Assembly (NCBI RefSeq): GCF_000801105.2
Contig: NC_079519.1
Span: 10,538,668 to 10,602,667, forward strand
Source: Raphanus sativus
Taxonomy: Eukaryota; Streptophyta; Magnoliopsida; Brassicales; Brassicaceae
Direction of reading: 5' to 3'
Length of the DNA: 64,000 bases
Made by a program: the position numbers and the translations under genes. Positions 24,640 to 36,592 of this stretch are shown one piece after another. Positions within the stretch are counted from its first letter, which is position 1; the number at the start of each line of letters is the position of its first letter. The notes below the pieces were generated by a model. The model was not told the origin of the DNA, did no database searches, and saw nothing but the letters and a program-made list of their open reading frames with translations.

Positions 24640-25961
24640 ACTCTGTTAACCAAACTGGTGGCTCCGCATCCATATGAACGACAAAAGACGGTTGTTTCCT
24701 TGCACTGCGTGCTAAACTGTCCGCCTTTATATTTTGTGTTCGTGGTATATGAACGAGCTCTGAACTGTTGAAACTTCTCTTCAAAACTTTAGGGGGGTGT
24801 ATTCAACCGAGAGTTTTAAGTGATTTGTATTAAAATGACAAATCTACTGTTATTCAAACATGAATTTAAAAAACTCATTTAAAATCCAATGTTATTGAAC
24901 TTGATATTTCATAAAGTACTCCGAAATCCACTGTTATTGAAAATATTTTAAATTGTGGAGTTTTAAAGTTTTGAGGTGATTTTAGGGTGTTTGGGTGGAG
25001 TTTCTTAGTTAAAAAAATTAGAACTCAAATCCCATGGTTTTAGGTGATATTCTAGAGTAGTTTAACAAAAATCACTTAAATCTCTGCAACTTATTAAAAT
25101 CATCTAAAACTCTATTAAAAATCAAATCACATCAAATGTTAAATTGAATACACCCCTCTAAATGTCTTCTAGATAACTTGCAAATGCTGGCCACTCCTCT
25201 GGTTCCGAAACCATCTTCACCAACTGAGAACAATCCGTTGCAAACGTGACTAAAATTGTCTTAAATTCTTCATGCATTCCATTGCCCAAATGAGGACTTC
25301 CAGCTCTGAATGTAGGGCCGAGTTAGCCGCTCTTGTATTCCTTGCTCCCATAAGTCCATCAAACCCTTCTAGGATGCTGTACCATCCTTGGCCTGAAAAT
25401 CTGTCCGTATCTTTCCATGAGCCATCCGTAAAACACCATCTACCTGGTATGTTTGGTAAGATCGGTTCTGATAACCTATTTCGATCTATATCCTGAATCA
25501 AACTAGTTTGTGCCTCATCCCATAGTAATGCCTCCTTTTCATAAGATCCAAGCAAAATGATGGTCATTCCACCCTGACGGAATCCTCCAGAATAAATAAT
25601 CCATATTTGTAAACAAAGACTTTGTCGGAAAAATATCCGGGTTGGATGGAATTTTTGACAAAGCCCAAATCTGAATTGCCGGGAGGCACTCAAAAAACAC
25701 ATGGTTTATTGATTCCTCCGGTTCTCCACATCTGTCACAAAATGTATCCCCCTTCAAACCTCTTGCCATTAGTTTTTTCTTAACCGATATACATCCAGAA
25801 ACTAGCTGCCATAAGAAATGCTTCATCTTTGGTGGGCACTTTATTTTCCAGCAGTTAGCCTTTAACGGAATCACCGAAGGGCCATGTTCTTGTATTTTTT
25901 GACCTCTTATCCGGATAAACCTGCTCCACTTGATATCCCGATTTGACTGTGTACCTCCCAT
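24640..25961 (-). pseudogene. LINE zf-RVT and RNase H region, broken
   Basis: The zf-RVT domain is clear (CPPKMKHFLWQLVSGC, then FCDRCGEPEESINHVFFEC). It is followed by RNase H with the first catalytic residues in CFTDGSWK and E in LHSELEVLIWAMECM. The reading frame then shifts near 25255, and the remaining RNase H (ELVHIPRTQN, KADSLARSA) lies on both sides of the inserted MITE, ending with a stop near 24644. Non-functional. Confidence 0.8.
24792..25158. mobile_element. 367-bp MITE inserted in the LINE
   Basis: Termini GGGGGGTGTATTCAA and (reverse strand) GAGGGGTGTATTCAA are inverted repeats flanked by TA on both sides. The interior has repeated AAATCACTTAAA-type motifs. It splits the LINE RNase H sequence. 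TIR and flank fit a small non-autonomous DNA transposon; the superfamily is not certain. Confidence 0.8.
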
Positions 25962-25962
25962 T

Positions 25963-26672
25963 CAATGTAAAATGCTAGCCAGTCCGATCCTCTAGCCCAG
26001 ATCGACTCAGTGGCAAACTCTCAATAAGTTTCGCATCGTGTGGTTCCACCAGTGTCCTTATAGCCTGTATATTCTAGGTTCTCGATGTTGCATCAATAAG
26101 AGCATCCACCGTTAGATCCGGATAAAGAGTATGATTATTTTTATTTGCTGGTCTCGGGCGGGTGGATGGGAGCCACGGATCATTCCATACCGAGATGGAT
26201 GATCCTGTTCCCACCCTTTTGATTAGTCTTTTGCTAACCAGAGATCTAACAGAGATAATACTACGTCATCCATAAGACGCCGAGTATGACCTAATTGGTT
26301 CCAAGGGCGAAGCATTCCAATGTAAAATGCTAGCCGGCCCGATCCTCTAGCCCAGATCGACTCAGCGGCAAACTCTCAATAAGTTTCGCATCGTGTGGTT
26401 CCACCAGTGTCCTTATAGCCTGTATATTCCAGGTTCTCGATGTTGCATCAATAAGAGCATCCACCGTTAGATCCGGATAAAGAGTATGATTATTTTTATT
26501 TGCTGGTCTCGGGTGGGTGGATGGGAGCCACGGATCATTCCATACCGAGATGGATGATCATGTTCCCACCCTTTTGATTAGTCATTTTCTAACCAGAGAT
26601 CTAGCAGAGATAATACTACGCCATCCATAAGACGCCGAGTATGACCTAATTGGTTCCAAGGGCGATGCATTC
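25963..26672 (+). repeat. 355-bp tandem duplication within the LINE
   Basis: 25963-26317 and 26318-26672 are nearly identical (about ten differences seen), both starting CAATGTAAAATGCTAGCC and ending GCATTC. The unit length is not a multiple of three, so the duplication breaks the LINE frame. Confidence 0.92.
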
Positions 26673-27212
26673 CTGAAATACCTCTCCTTAAAAACTCGAG
26701 AAAACAAAGTATTTGGTTTCTCTATTAAACGCCATAGTTGTTTCCCTAACATGGCTGTGTTAAAGTCCATGAAATCCTTAAAACCCAAACCTCCTTCTTC
26801 TTTGGGTTTACACACTTTGTCCCATGATTGCCAGTGCATCCCCCTCGTATTACCTGATGGACTCCACCAAAATTGAGCAACTGCACTTGTGAGTTTCTTA
26901 ATAATTGTTTTCGGAATACGAAAACATGACATTACATGATTTGGTAAGGCCGTTACAACTGATTTTATCATCACCTCCTTCCCTCCCTTCGTGAAAAATT
27001 TAAAAGTCCATCTATTTATTCTGATGTTTAAACGCTCTTGGACAAATCCAAATACCTGTGTTTTTGGTCTTCCCAAATTCTCCGGAATACCCAAATATGA
27101 TCCCATGTCACCCAGAATTTGTATTCCTAAACAATCCCGAAGTTCCTGTTCCTGCCTGATAGACTTCTCAATTTTATGACCAAATTGAATTGATGATTTC
27201 TCAAAATTAAGT
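26582..27212 (-). pseudogene. LINE reverse-transcriptase C-terminal region
   Basis: An open stretch of 174 codons from an internal Met (27106), preceded in frame by about 35 more codons (LNFEKSSIQFGHKI). It contains MGSYLGIPENLGRPKT and FWWSPSGNTRGMHWQSWDK, typical of the thumb/connection part of plant LINE reverse transcriptases. The catalytic FADD region is missing because of 5' truncation. Confidence 0.85.
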
Positions 27213-27329
27213 TTTTTGTAAATAATTTATGAAATTTTATCTGTATGAAGTTTTTTGTATTTTTATTATTTTGATAAAATATGTATAAAGGCATATTTTA
27301 AGTTAGGCTTGGGACAGTATAAAACTTAG

Positions 27330-27800
27330 ACCGGCAGCTACACCAAGATTTTTTGATGTAACATGGATTGCGGTAAAAGACAGGCTTGCTACATGTGACA
27401 GAATCACCAAATGGAATACACATGCGAGCTTGGAGTGTGTTCTATGCAATAATCAGGACAGGAGGAAACACGAGACCATTAATCTTTGAATGCTCGTACT
27501 CAGAGGAAGTTTGGAAGGGTCTAACCTATAATCTTCTTGGAGCTTGTATACCAACAGTTGGCCTGATCTATTGAAGATTTTGGTGGATCAATCGACAAAA
27601 CAACTCTGTTTCTTATCAGAAATGTGTTCCAAGCAACCTTATACTCACTTTGGTGGGAATGAAATGGACGTAGGCATGGTGCGTCACACCATACTGCTAA
27701 AGAGCTACATCGATAGGACTGGGAGAAACAGGATCACAGTTACACAAAGACTAGGAGAAAGGGGTATGAAGAAGCCATGAGAAAATGGTTTGACACACTA
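27330..27800 (+). pseudogene. second LINE zf-RVT relic, plus strand
   Basis: With one or two frameshifts it reads TWIAVKDRLATCDRITKW, CVLCNNQ, FECSYSEEVW and LWWERNGRRHG, the zinc-finger/RNase-H-proximal part of a plant LINE protein. It lies head-to-head with the other LINE fragment and is truncated at both ends. Confidence 0.7.
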
Positions 27801-28182
27801 TGACACTCTTGTTTGATGTCATATTGAGTTCAAGTTTTTTTACCATTCAATCTTAGAATAGCTTATAGACTTCAACACAATAATGCATTCTTTGTAAAGA
27901 AGCTTGTCTTCTTTTGTCCTTCACTAGTTGACAGTTCGCTATCAATACTGTGATTATTTTGTATCTTTCACTAAATCCAGTTTGAAGTTTTCTTATAATT
28001 TTTAATATATTTATCCAAATACTATAAATAGCTCGGTTTTATTAATATAAATCATGTCTTTTTATTTTTTTTTAAATTGGAAAGTAACCCAGATGAAGAA
28101 TGAGTTTAAAGATTACATGCACTGAATGAAATACTGACTCAACAAGACAATATAAAAGAAATCTTTGCTACTTCATGATAAT

Positions 28183-29633
28183 TTATTTGTTCTGGACTGT
28201 TGTTACAAATGTGTCGATGTTAACATCTGTAGAGCCTCCTTCACTGAGTGACTTGACAGCCAAGTCTCTCCATTTCTTTGCATTCTCCTTCATCTCTTTG
28301 CTCTTCTCTCCTTCCATCACTTCCCTAATGCTAGACTCAATCTCCTCTCTCTTGGCAATCCCGCTCTCATTGTCTATCTTCACACGGACTCCAGCCTTCC
28401 ACACATCTTGTATGTACTTTGCGTCCATAGGTTGATCGGTCCATTGAGGCATAGCCACCATGGGAACCCCGAAGGTTAATGCCTCCATAGTTGAGTTCCA
28501 GCCACAATGAGTCAAGAAACAACCAATGGCTTTGTTTGATAGAACGTCAAGCTGAGGACTCCATTTCAAGACCAAGCACTTGTCTTTATCGAGTGTCTCA
28601 AGAAACCCTGATGGCAGTTTTGCCTCCTCTGAATCTCTGACAACCCACAGGAAGCTGAAGTTGCTTACTGCTAAAGCAAGTTCCTCCATCTGCACATTGT
28701 TCAGCTTAGCAATGCTCCCGAATGCTACATACACCACAGACCCTTGTGGCTTTGTGTTGAGCCAGGTAGTGCAGAAGGCAGTGTCTTTGGAATCAAAGAG
28801 ATTCAGATCGTAGTCTGTGTCTGATTTGATCCTTTGGTCTAAGTACATCGATGGAATAGTCGGACCAATTGTCAAAACAGGACAAACTTTTGACAACAAC
28901 TCCTTCTCCTGAAACGAAAATACACGCTAATTAGGACACAAAACATAGCAATTAAGACATGAACAAGAAAACAACATGGTTGAGAAAGTTGTAAGAAGAA
29001 GTGTCTAACATGAAGCTCCAACTCTTGAAAGGTATTCACGAGTACAAAATCTGCTTTCTCAAAGTTTGTAAACTGTTGGAGCACCATCTCAAAGTAAGCA
29101 GGGTAAGATCCATAAACAGATAGAAAAGAAGGCAAATCTTGGAACTCAAGAAAAGGCAAATCTTTAATGGGAAGCTTCGAGATACCCTGGTTTATGTAAG
29201 AAAGATAGTAAACGTAGTTAACAGCACAAGACTGCGTAAAGAAAGGAGCCGCAGCTAAACCAAACTCTCGTGCAACGTCGAGTGCCCAAGGCATGAAAGC
29301 ATCATAGACGATACAAGTGATGGGGTTATCACTTGTCTGGTGTTTGCGGATGATATCTGCAATCGTTTTGGAGCCGAAGGTTTTGAAGTTTTGGAGGTAG
29401 TCATGGATCGAGCCAGATGGGTCGAAGCCGTGATCGTCGTAGCCGTCAGAGATGGTGGCTATGGAGACTGGACCAGATGGGTCAGGTTTGATGGAGTTGA
29501 AAATGAAAGTGGTGAGAGTGAGAGTGGTTTTAAGACCTTTAGAGATGAGTCGTTTACAGAATTGGCGGATTGGTGTGATGTGTCCTTGGGCTGGATATGG
29601 CACCGCCAATACATGTCCTCTCTTATTCTCCAT
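28183..29633 (-). CDS. UGT74F: UDP-glucosyltransferase, UGT74F type
   Basis: Two exons on the minus strand, 29633-29010 and 28908-28183, separated by a 101-base GT-AG intron (phase 0). The product is 449 aa, the same length I recall for Arabidopsis UGT74F2. The N-terminal acceptor half carries the catalytic pair His18 (AQGHITP) and Asp111 (VYDAFMPW). The 44-residue PSPG donor box spans 324-367, from WSPQLDVLSN to PQWTDQ with HCGWNS inside. UGT74F1/F2 transfer glucose from UDP-glucose to salicylic acid (and anthranilate or nicotinate) in the cytosol, so a role in salicylate homeostasis is inferred. Residue 15 is Ala and residue 274 Ile, where I recall Thr and Met in UGT74F2; Tyr180 is kept. 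The 5' UTR begins with a (CT)n run. Intact. Confidence 0.95.
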
Positions 29634-29648
29634 CTCTCTCTCTCTCTC

Positions 29649-30275
29649 AAAATGTTTTGCTTAAACCAAAGTGAATATGCCCTTGGAGATAATGCGAATA
29701 CTTATTGACAGGTTTGTCAAGTTCTGCCTTTTGATGAGAACGTTGTAATCAACAAGAGAGAGTTTTGTTTCTCATTTAATTTTAGGAAAAGATGGGATTA
29801 AGAAGAGAAAATCAATTTGCTTTTCTTCCACAAGAAAAGGAAATGTATATATAAAAAAGATATTATTCTGCATTTGCTTAAATGTTCAGTGTTTTAAAAA
29901 GAAATATATAAAATCACATCATTTACTATGTTAAGCAATGTTTTTTTGATAATTACAAATCCACATGACACGAGAAATGCAACTGGAAGGAGAACATGTT
30001 TTGTGTTCAACATCTGCTTTTCACGTTTTCTTAAATTGTGATAAATTCTTTAAATTTAAATTTAAAATCACTTAAAATCGATTTTGTATTGTTATTTTTG
30101 GAGAAGTAAGATCCTTAAAGAGTTGGAAAAAATAAGAGACAAAGCCGAAATGGAGTAAGAATTGAAAAGATACTATACGGTTTTATAACTACAAGACATC
30201 GACAACAAGAAAATGACTTGTTTATTTAATGTCTTCTTATGTTGTTCTTCACTAATATCTGATATTTCATTATTA
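29649..30275. other. UGT upstream region
   Basis: AT-rich promoter-side DNA of the UGT gene on the minus strand. No clear TATA box chosen. Nothing else recognised before the copia LTR. Confidence 0.5.
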
Positions 30276-30564
30276 TGTTATAAACCATTGGATGGACGGA
30301 CATAACCGAACCGTACCGGACAGTACCGGCGGACGTACCGGACAGACAATACCGAACCGGACCAGACGCATGAGGAAGAAAGGAAGACTTAGACTTTACC
30401 ATATTTATGTATTAGCATATTTGTATTAGGATATTACTATTTCCATGTATTTCCTATTTCCTATTGGAAATATGATCTTTCCATTTATCTCTTCCTTGTA
30501 ACATGTATATATATAGATGCCTATTGGCACATCAATAATAAGAAGAAATACAAGTTTTACAACA
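30276..30564 (+). repeat. copia 5' LTR
   Basis: 289 bases with a TATATATATA box at 30505-30514 and repeated ACCGGACAG/TACCGGACGT motifs near its start. It is followed by CGTTATCAGCACGAGAG, the presumed primer-binding site. Confidence 0.95.
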
Positions 30565-30707
30565 CGTTATCAGCACGAGAGCTCTGAGAAAACCCTGAGT
30601 GAATTTCGAAACCCTTTTTCCCAGCAACCACCATAAACCCTAGAAATCAGACGAAACTTCAAAACACCGTATCTCCTCAACCCGACGGATCCAGACGACG
30701 CGCCACC

Positions 30708-30886
30708 TATCAAATTCAAGATCTCGACGAGACGAATCCAACGCCGTCGACCTCATCACAATCCGATACCGGACGCGTTCTTAAACCATAAGGATTTAGC
30801 CGACGTTCCATATATCCAATTGAAGCTCTCGACGAGAAGAATCCAGCGCCGCAAACCTCGTCTCAATCCGAGTTCAGACGCGTTCT
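30708..30886 (+). repeat. 105-bp-period duplication in the copia leader
   Basis: TCTCGACGAGACGAATCCA (30722 on) recurs as TCTCGACGAGAAGAATCCA (30827 on). Each copy runs to GACGCGTTCT. The copies differ at several positions. Confidence 0.75.
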
Positions 30887-31162
30887 CCACCTCCGTTTCA
30901 ATCCGCGTTGACAATTTCCTTTTTACTAAAGGAAACCCTAGCTGTCTTTCCATTCTCATCCGACCAGCACCCATACTGACCATCCGACGAATTGATCAGC
31001 ACCCGATAAGCCACCAGACGATCCGACAGTTCATCCAACAGCCAGTAGAGGTTCCGGACGATCCGATCAGCCCGTTCCTTGCTCGCGATAGACGTTCAAG
31101 CCGTTCGCGGTTTTCTCTCCTCTCTCTAGGTGGTCCAGTTTCAGATTCTCTCCAATCTAAAG

Positions 31163-32440
31163 GTAAATAAAATCTGAAACACCCTTTGGAACCATATCAA
31201 AACGAATTTGGTTGTTTGTTAAAGGATTGAACATTAAAATTTGATGAACCTAAAAACCTAGGACAATTGAATCCCTAAATAAATTTGAGGAATTTGGATT
31301 TGGTTTAGTTCTCCCGTTAAGTTGCTAGATCAAACGGTCATTAGGTTGTTAGAAGCACAAATATTCCTTATTCAATAAGAGATTGATTAAATCAATTAAA
31401 ACCAAAACACTAAGTGTTCTTGGATCTCGAAAACCTTATGATCTGAATGATCAATCAGAGCCAATAGAAATCGATCACCCTTTAAACCCATCTTGGTCGA
31501 TTTCACAAACTATAAATTCTATAAACTGAAATCTGAATTATTTTATTGATTGCTTGATTGATTGATTTGTTGAAATTTCCTTTCTGCTAAAATGGAAAAT
31601 TTCCTTTTCTGAAAAAATAGAAAGTTTCTTTTTATAAAAATTTCCTTTTCTGAAAAGTTTTCAGCTTATGTTAAATTGCATATTCCATACTGAATTTGAA
31701 ATAGGAATATTGCTAGAATGCTCACCATTGATCATTGATTGCTTAAAATGAATTTGGAATCACATAGAAACAATATATTAGGATCTCATCCGAATTTTGT
31801 TGATTGAATTATCTGAACAAATTGTTTGCGGTTTATTGTTTCATTTTATCACTTAGAATCATTGATTGCTAGGTTGATAAAAATCGATTGCATTAAGACA
31901 TAATCATTCAATCGGAACCGTGTGGTTCACTTGCATACATAATGATGTTTAGGTTGTTAGTATAATTGTTCATCTAGGTTGCTAGACTGTCTGATTCATT
32001 AGGTTGATAGATTTACATTAAATCCGACCTGAACACTTAGAATCATCCTGCTAGGAGAGATTAAATGAATCCAGACTGTTCATACTAACCAGCCGTGTGG
32101 CTTTGCATCATGTACTGTGGTCGTGTGACCTAAGGGTCGTAAGACCTGATGCATTATAACCCTGAACATATAGTTTATATTTCATATATCACTTGTCTGA
32201 AATTTTTTCTAGTTAGGTCCGCAGGAACCTAGATCACATAAGAACACTTGAAAATTTCTGAGGTTGATATATGATTGCTTAAAGGGATATTTCATGTTGA
32301 TTGATTAATACTTGTTAGAAATTTTTGTTTTGGTTGGTGTGAACCATTGATATATTGAGTGATAAAATTTCTAAAAGTATTTTCATGTTTGATTGATTAT
32401 TTGAATGCATGAATTCTAAAAATTGATTGATATGATTCAG
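31163..32440 (+). other. putative intron in the copia 5' leader
   Basis: A donor AAAG/GTAAATAA at 31163 and an acceptor TGATATGATTCAG/ATG at 32440 would excise 1278 bases and place the gag ATG at the first base of the next exon. The intervening sequence is T-rich and intron-like, without coding potential. Splicing is inferred only. Confidence 0.45.
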
Positions 32441-33979
32441 ATGTCAACCTTGGATTATGATACCCTAAAAATTTCTGGAGAAAATTATCTAGGATGGGCA
32501 ATGAATATCTCATATATACTATGGACAGAGGGTCTTGGGAAATGTATCATCAAGGATGATCATGGAACCAAAAGAACGAAATGGCATTAACAGTAATGAG
32601 CCATCATCTCATTGAGGAACTGAGAAATCAGTACCGAGATATAGAGAGCCCCCGATGCCTCTGGACAGAATTAATGTCCAGATACACTAAGGTGTTATTA
32701 CCAAAGATAAGGCATGAGTGGATGAGCCTCAGATTCCGGGACTATGGGTCTGTGGAAGAATATAATTATACCCTGTCCGAAATAGCTCATAACCTGATAT
32801 TATGTGGTGAAAAGTTAACAGATGAGGAATTACTTGAAAAGACATTCTCTACAGCAGATCCAAGAGATCTATTTTTACATCATAGAGAGAAATTTTTCAC
32901 CACATACAATGATCTGTTCTCATACTTATTACAAAGAGAGTGGATGAATCAAATAAAGAATGAGATGAGTGGTTATGAAGCAGATTGTGATGAAAGAGAT
33001 AATAAATCCGAGGAAGCCACATCCAAAGTGACAGTTGGAGTGGCCGGCTTGACCACAGGCTAAAAGGCCATTTGACATCCTGAAATTTTGCTTTGTTTGT
33101 TTGATTTACTTTAAATCTTATTATGTTATATGATTTAGTGTTTTTATGAAAACCTTTATTGGAATTTTATTTATTGAATGATTTTTATTTATCTTAGAAT
33201 TACAAAGCATAAAAATATTCACGAAAAATAAAAATAAAATTCTCCCAATAAATCTTGTTCTAGAAGGATAGTTAGACCACAGCCAAGGCATTGCCTGAAG
33301 GGCATTATATACACCCAATTTCGTGGCCCATTGAGTACTAACAAGAAATGGTTTCCATATAGAAACAATGGGCAAAAGAGAACAAAAGGTTCCTACAGAT
33401 TTTGAAAGAAAAATCGCCAAAGGCCTTATAAGAAAGTGGTCAAGACTATACCTATATACTCTACTGATTAATACTATGCTAAGATCAGTATGATGAGAGG
33501 CAAAAGAGCCATGGTAACCAGTTGGTTAACCATACGAAATTACACTTAATGGCATGACCGGACTAGCCATCCGGATCGATCCAAACTTGATGCAAATAAT
33601 TGAAAGGCACAAAAGAGTTATCCCATAGAATCTCACGTTGTGAAACATGTACACAAGGAAAGCTCATGAGGCTTAACTGTCCCAAGTATCATGAAATGGC
33701 ATAATGGTTTATAGCATGTTCATGAGGGGGAGAATACACACCCGTGTGGTACATGACCATACTATAACATGAACATGATCCGTGGGACATGGTCTATGGC
33801 CATGGTAAATTAATACAAAGACAAGCCACGTCCATCATGATAAACCATCCGGTCGAGACCGGGATGGATGGACAGGACGTGGACGCGGTCAACAAAGTTC
33901 ATACGACCGTACCACGGACGATGAAACCGACCGGGTCGAAAACAGAACCATGGACAATCATTTGGCCGATTTCCTATAA
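32441..33979 (+). pseudogene. copia gag remnant
   Basis: ATG at 32441 opens a Gag-like frame (DYDTLKISGENYLGWA) that meets a stop at 32588-32590. Overlapping it in another frame, 32581-33063 continues as Gag (LWTELMSRYTKVLLPKIRHE, FRDYGSVEEYN), so one base has been lost or gained near 32580. Farther on, 33851-33979 keeps an RGRGRG-type basic stretch (GWTGRGRGQQSSYDRTT) like the pre-zinc-knuckle part of copia Gag. No CCHC knuckle was found. Non-functional as it stands. Confidence 0.75.
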
Positions 33980-36592
33980 TACAAAGGCCACGACCTAATG
34001 CTTGGGAACACACTGATATACATGTGTAAAGACAATATGCATCAGGCCATATAAGTGAGCATAGATATTCCCATCTCAGATTGAATACGGGTCACGACCA
34101 GACATATGAAATCTTAAAGAGATTTAACCACCACATTCATATGTGCTTTCTAAGATAGAAACTGAGATAAGAATTGGGAATATATGTTGGATAGGAGTAT
34201 GACTTTCTCCCACGAATTTATATGAAACCTTGAGCCAAATATGGGTGATAAGATTAAATGGCCAGGTTCACGGATTGCATGAGTAATCCGACTGTCCAAC
34301 ATCAAAAGTGAGAAAGCTATAAGCTGGATAAAGAGTAAGATATTGGTATTAACCATCATTGTCTTGGCAAGATCCTCGGACTAGAAATATAATCTAAGAC
34401 GTCCAAAGAATGTGATCAAATAATGCAAAAGCTAGCAGAACTAGATGCCAGACACATTGACCCGAAAGGAAAGAAAAGAATGACTAAATGTCATACCAGC
34501 TTATGCACCACGAAATTTGATGTCCTAAGAGACACAATCAAGTTGCTACAGAGTCTATACAAGATAGACCAAAGTGTTCCATAAGATAAAGGAACCTCGG
34601 ATAGAAAGAAATGAAAAGGTGCACAGAATGATATAAATCCGAGTTCAAAAGGGAACCAGTCCGGACATGGAGATAAGGCTGGCCAGCTAACCATCTAAGG
34701 TACCAGACCATGTAGTTTGGGACGCCAAACTGCAAGGAAATAAAGGTCCTAGATAATGAAATCTCAAATCGATTTGGACATGTCTGGAACACAATGGAAC
34801 CATAAATAAGAGTGTTAACACCACTGATGTATTTACATATAAGAGAACTCATAAAAGAAAGTAGCACTTGAGTATAAGATATAATGCGAGGATCATAAAC
34901 CCACGAGAGTACTCACAAAGAATAAAATGGACGTGGGGTTTAAAGTAAAGAAAGATGGACGTATTGGCCATAAAACGCCATCAAGTGATAAAACCAGTGA
35001 ATGGGTCATGTGAGGAAAGTAAACCGTGAGATAAGGACATGGTCACGTGGTCTAAGACGTGCATGTGCCTATTTACAGCATTTGAGCATAGCTGATTACA
35101 CAAGGTTACTCACAGAGACCGAAAAACAGTTTATAAGGAGATATACTCCTATGTGGTGGATGCTACTACTCAGATTTGAAATTGACAAAGGTCTGGTCAT
35201 AAGTAAGAGATAAAAACGTAGTAAGCAAGCATATGGATCACTGGATCAAATATTATAAAGGTACCACAAAGATGAGAAAAGAAATTCTCAATGAACAGCA
35301 TTGTTCCTAAGCTGTTCATGGACTGAATCATTAAGCAGCTGTATAAGTAAAGGATCTGTCTAAGAACAATCCAATTCAGTCCATACATACTTATAAGAAG
35401 TACAAAATCCCTTGTGTTTGGAACCAGCCTAAAGAGAGGTTGATACAGTTTATTTCTAGATCTCAAAAGATCAGCTATCATGTAGCAGTCCATAAGCACG
35501 CCTAGCAAAGGTCCATACGAACTAAGGACATGGGACTGCATATACAGATATAGCCGTATGAGAGAAGTACCAATCACCATGTGATTGGTCGTGGTCTATG
35601 ACCCAATGGTCTACGGCAAAGGCTTGATAGCAACACACCAACAACATCTTAGACATCCATCAAAGGTTGTGTGTGTGTATAAACAAGATTGATTCTTAAG
35701 ACTATGTATATAAGGACTGCAATAACTCATAGCAGAGACCATAGTCGTGGGTATGTGTATGAGATCAGCACGCCCTAAGTAAGATATAAGATGGTCACAG
35801 CAAAAAGCGAAGAGAACCATTATGGTTCACGCCAAAGACCATACCAAATCAAAGACTATGTCCGGCTTCTTTCCGGCCGAATCATCCATGAGAGATGACT
35901 AATTTTGTTAACCCAAAACGTGGTATGACTTTTGAGGTATCAACTATCAGTATGGATAGTACATATGGCAAGAAAGATTGATTGCCAAGAATAAGGTCCA
36001 ATGAGTGTACTTGGTTATAGAACCAAAGTCTAATGAGTATGTAAAACTCATTGTAGTAATGATCACTGATCAAGTCATGATCTAAGACACTCATGAGAAA
36101 ATTATGGACGTGTATAGACAAGGTCTATGACACAATATGGATCGACCAGTTCAGTACATTTTCGATAGTACTTAAGAGAAATATCTCACTGTCCATAAAC
36201 GACCAGGTCATACTATAGGACGATCCATAAACACTTATGGATGAGATCCAACCAAGTAAAGTGGTTAGTAGTCTAGGAGACATACGTTTTTGGTCAAGGA
36301 CCATAATGGTCGACCATATTATAAGTTGGACGACATAAGGCACAGTACGTCCAAGTGTTCTTCTGCGAAATTCTAAGAGAAAGAAACACAGACACTCCAA
36401 GCTCACTGAATCAATATTTACAAGTCCTTACACGGACATCTTCAGTGATGCATTCATCAGGGGGAGTAGTGTGTGTTGTACTCTTTTTCCTTCACCAAGG
36501 TTTTGTCCCACTGGGTTTTCCTGGTAAGGTTTTAATGAGGCAACATGAAGCACACTATGAACTCTGAAACGGTTATGGCGTCCAAGGGGGAG
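33980..36592 (+). other. copia interior without pol; conserved 3' motif
   Basis: Only short frames occur and none shows integrase, reverse transcriptase or RNase H motifs. Near 36505-36540 the sequence TTGTCCCACTGGGTTTTCCT and following GGTAAGGTTTTAATGAGGC matches a motif commonly seen just upstream of the polypurine tract in plant copia elements. Confidence 0.6.

Larger units (their letters stand above)
24603..27212 (-). mobile_element. 5'-truncated LINE (L1-type), minus strand, rearranged
   Basis: Read on the minus strand it begins inside the reverse-transcriptase C-terminus at about 27212, continues through the zinc-finger (zf-RVT) and RNase H regions, and ends in a T run at 24603-24612 (a poly(A) tail on the minus strand). 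It is interrupted by a MITE (24792-25158) and a 355-bp tandem duplication (25963-26672), and it has frameshifts. A target duplication was not confirmed. Confidence 0.85.

Noticed and set aside
29340..29708. Plus-strand frame of 122 codons
   Set aside because: Antisense of UGT exon 1.
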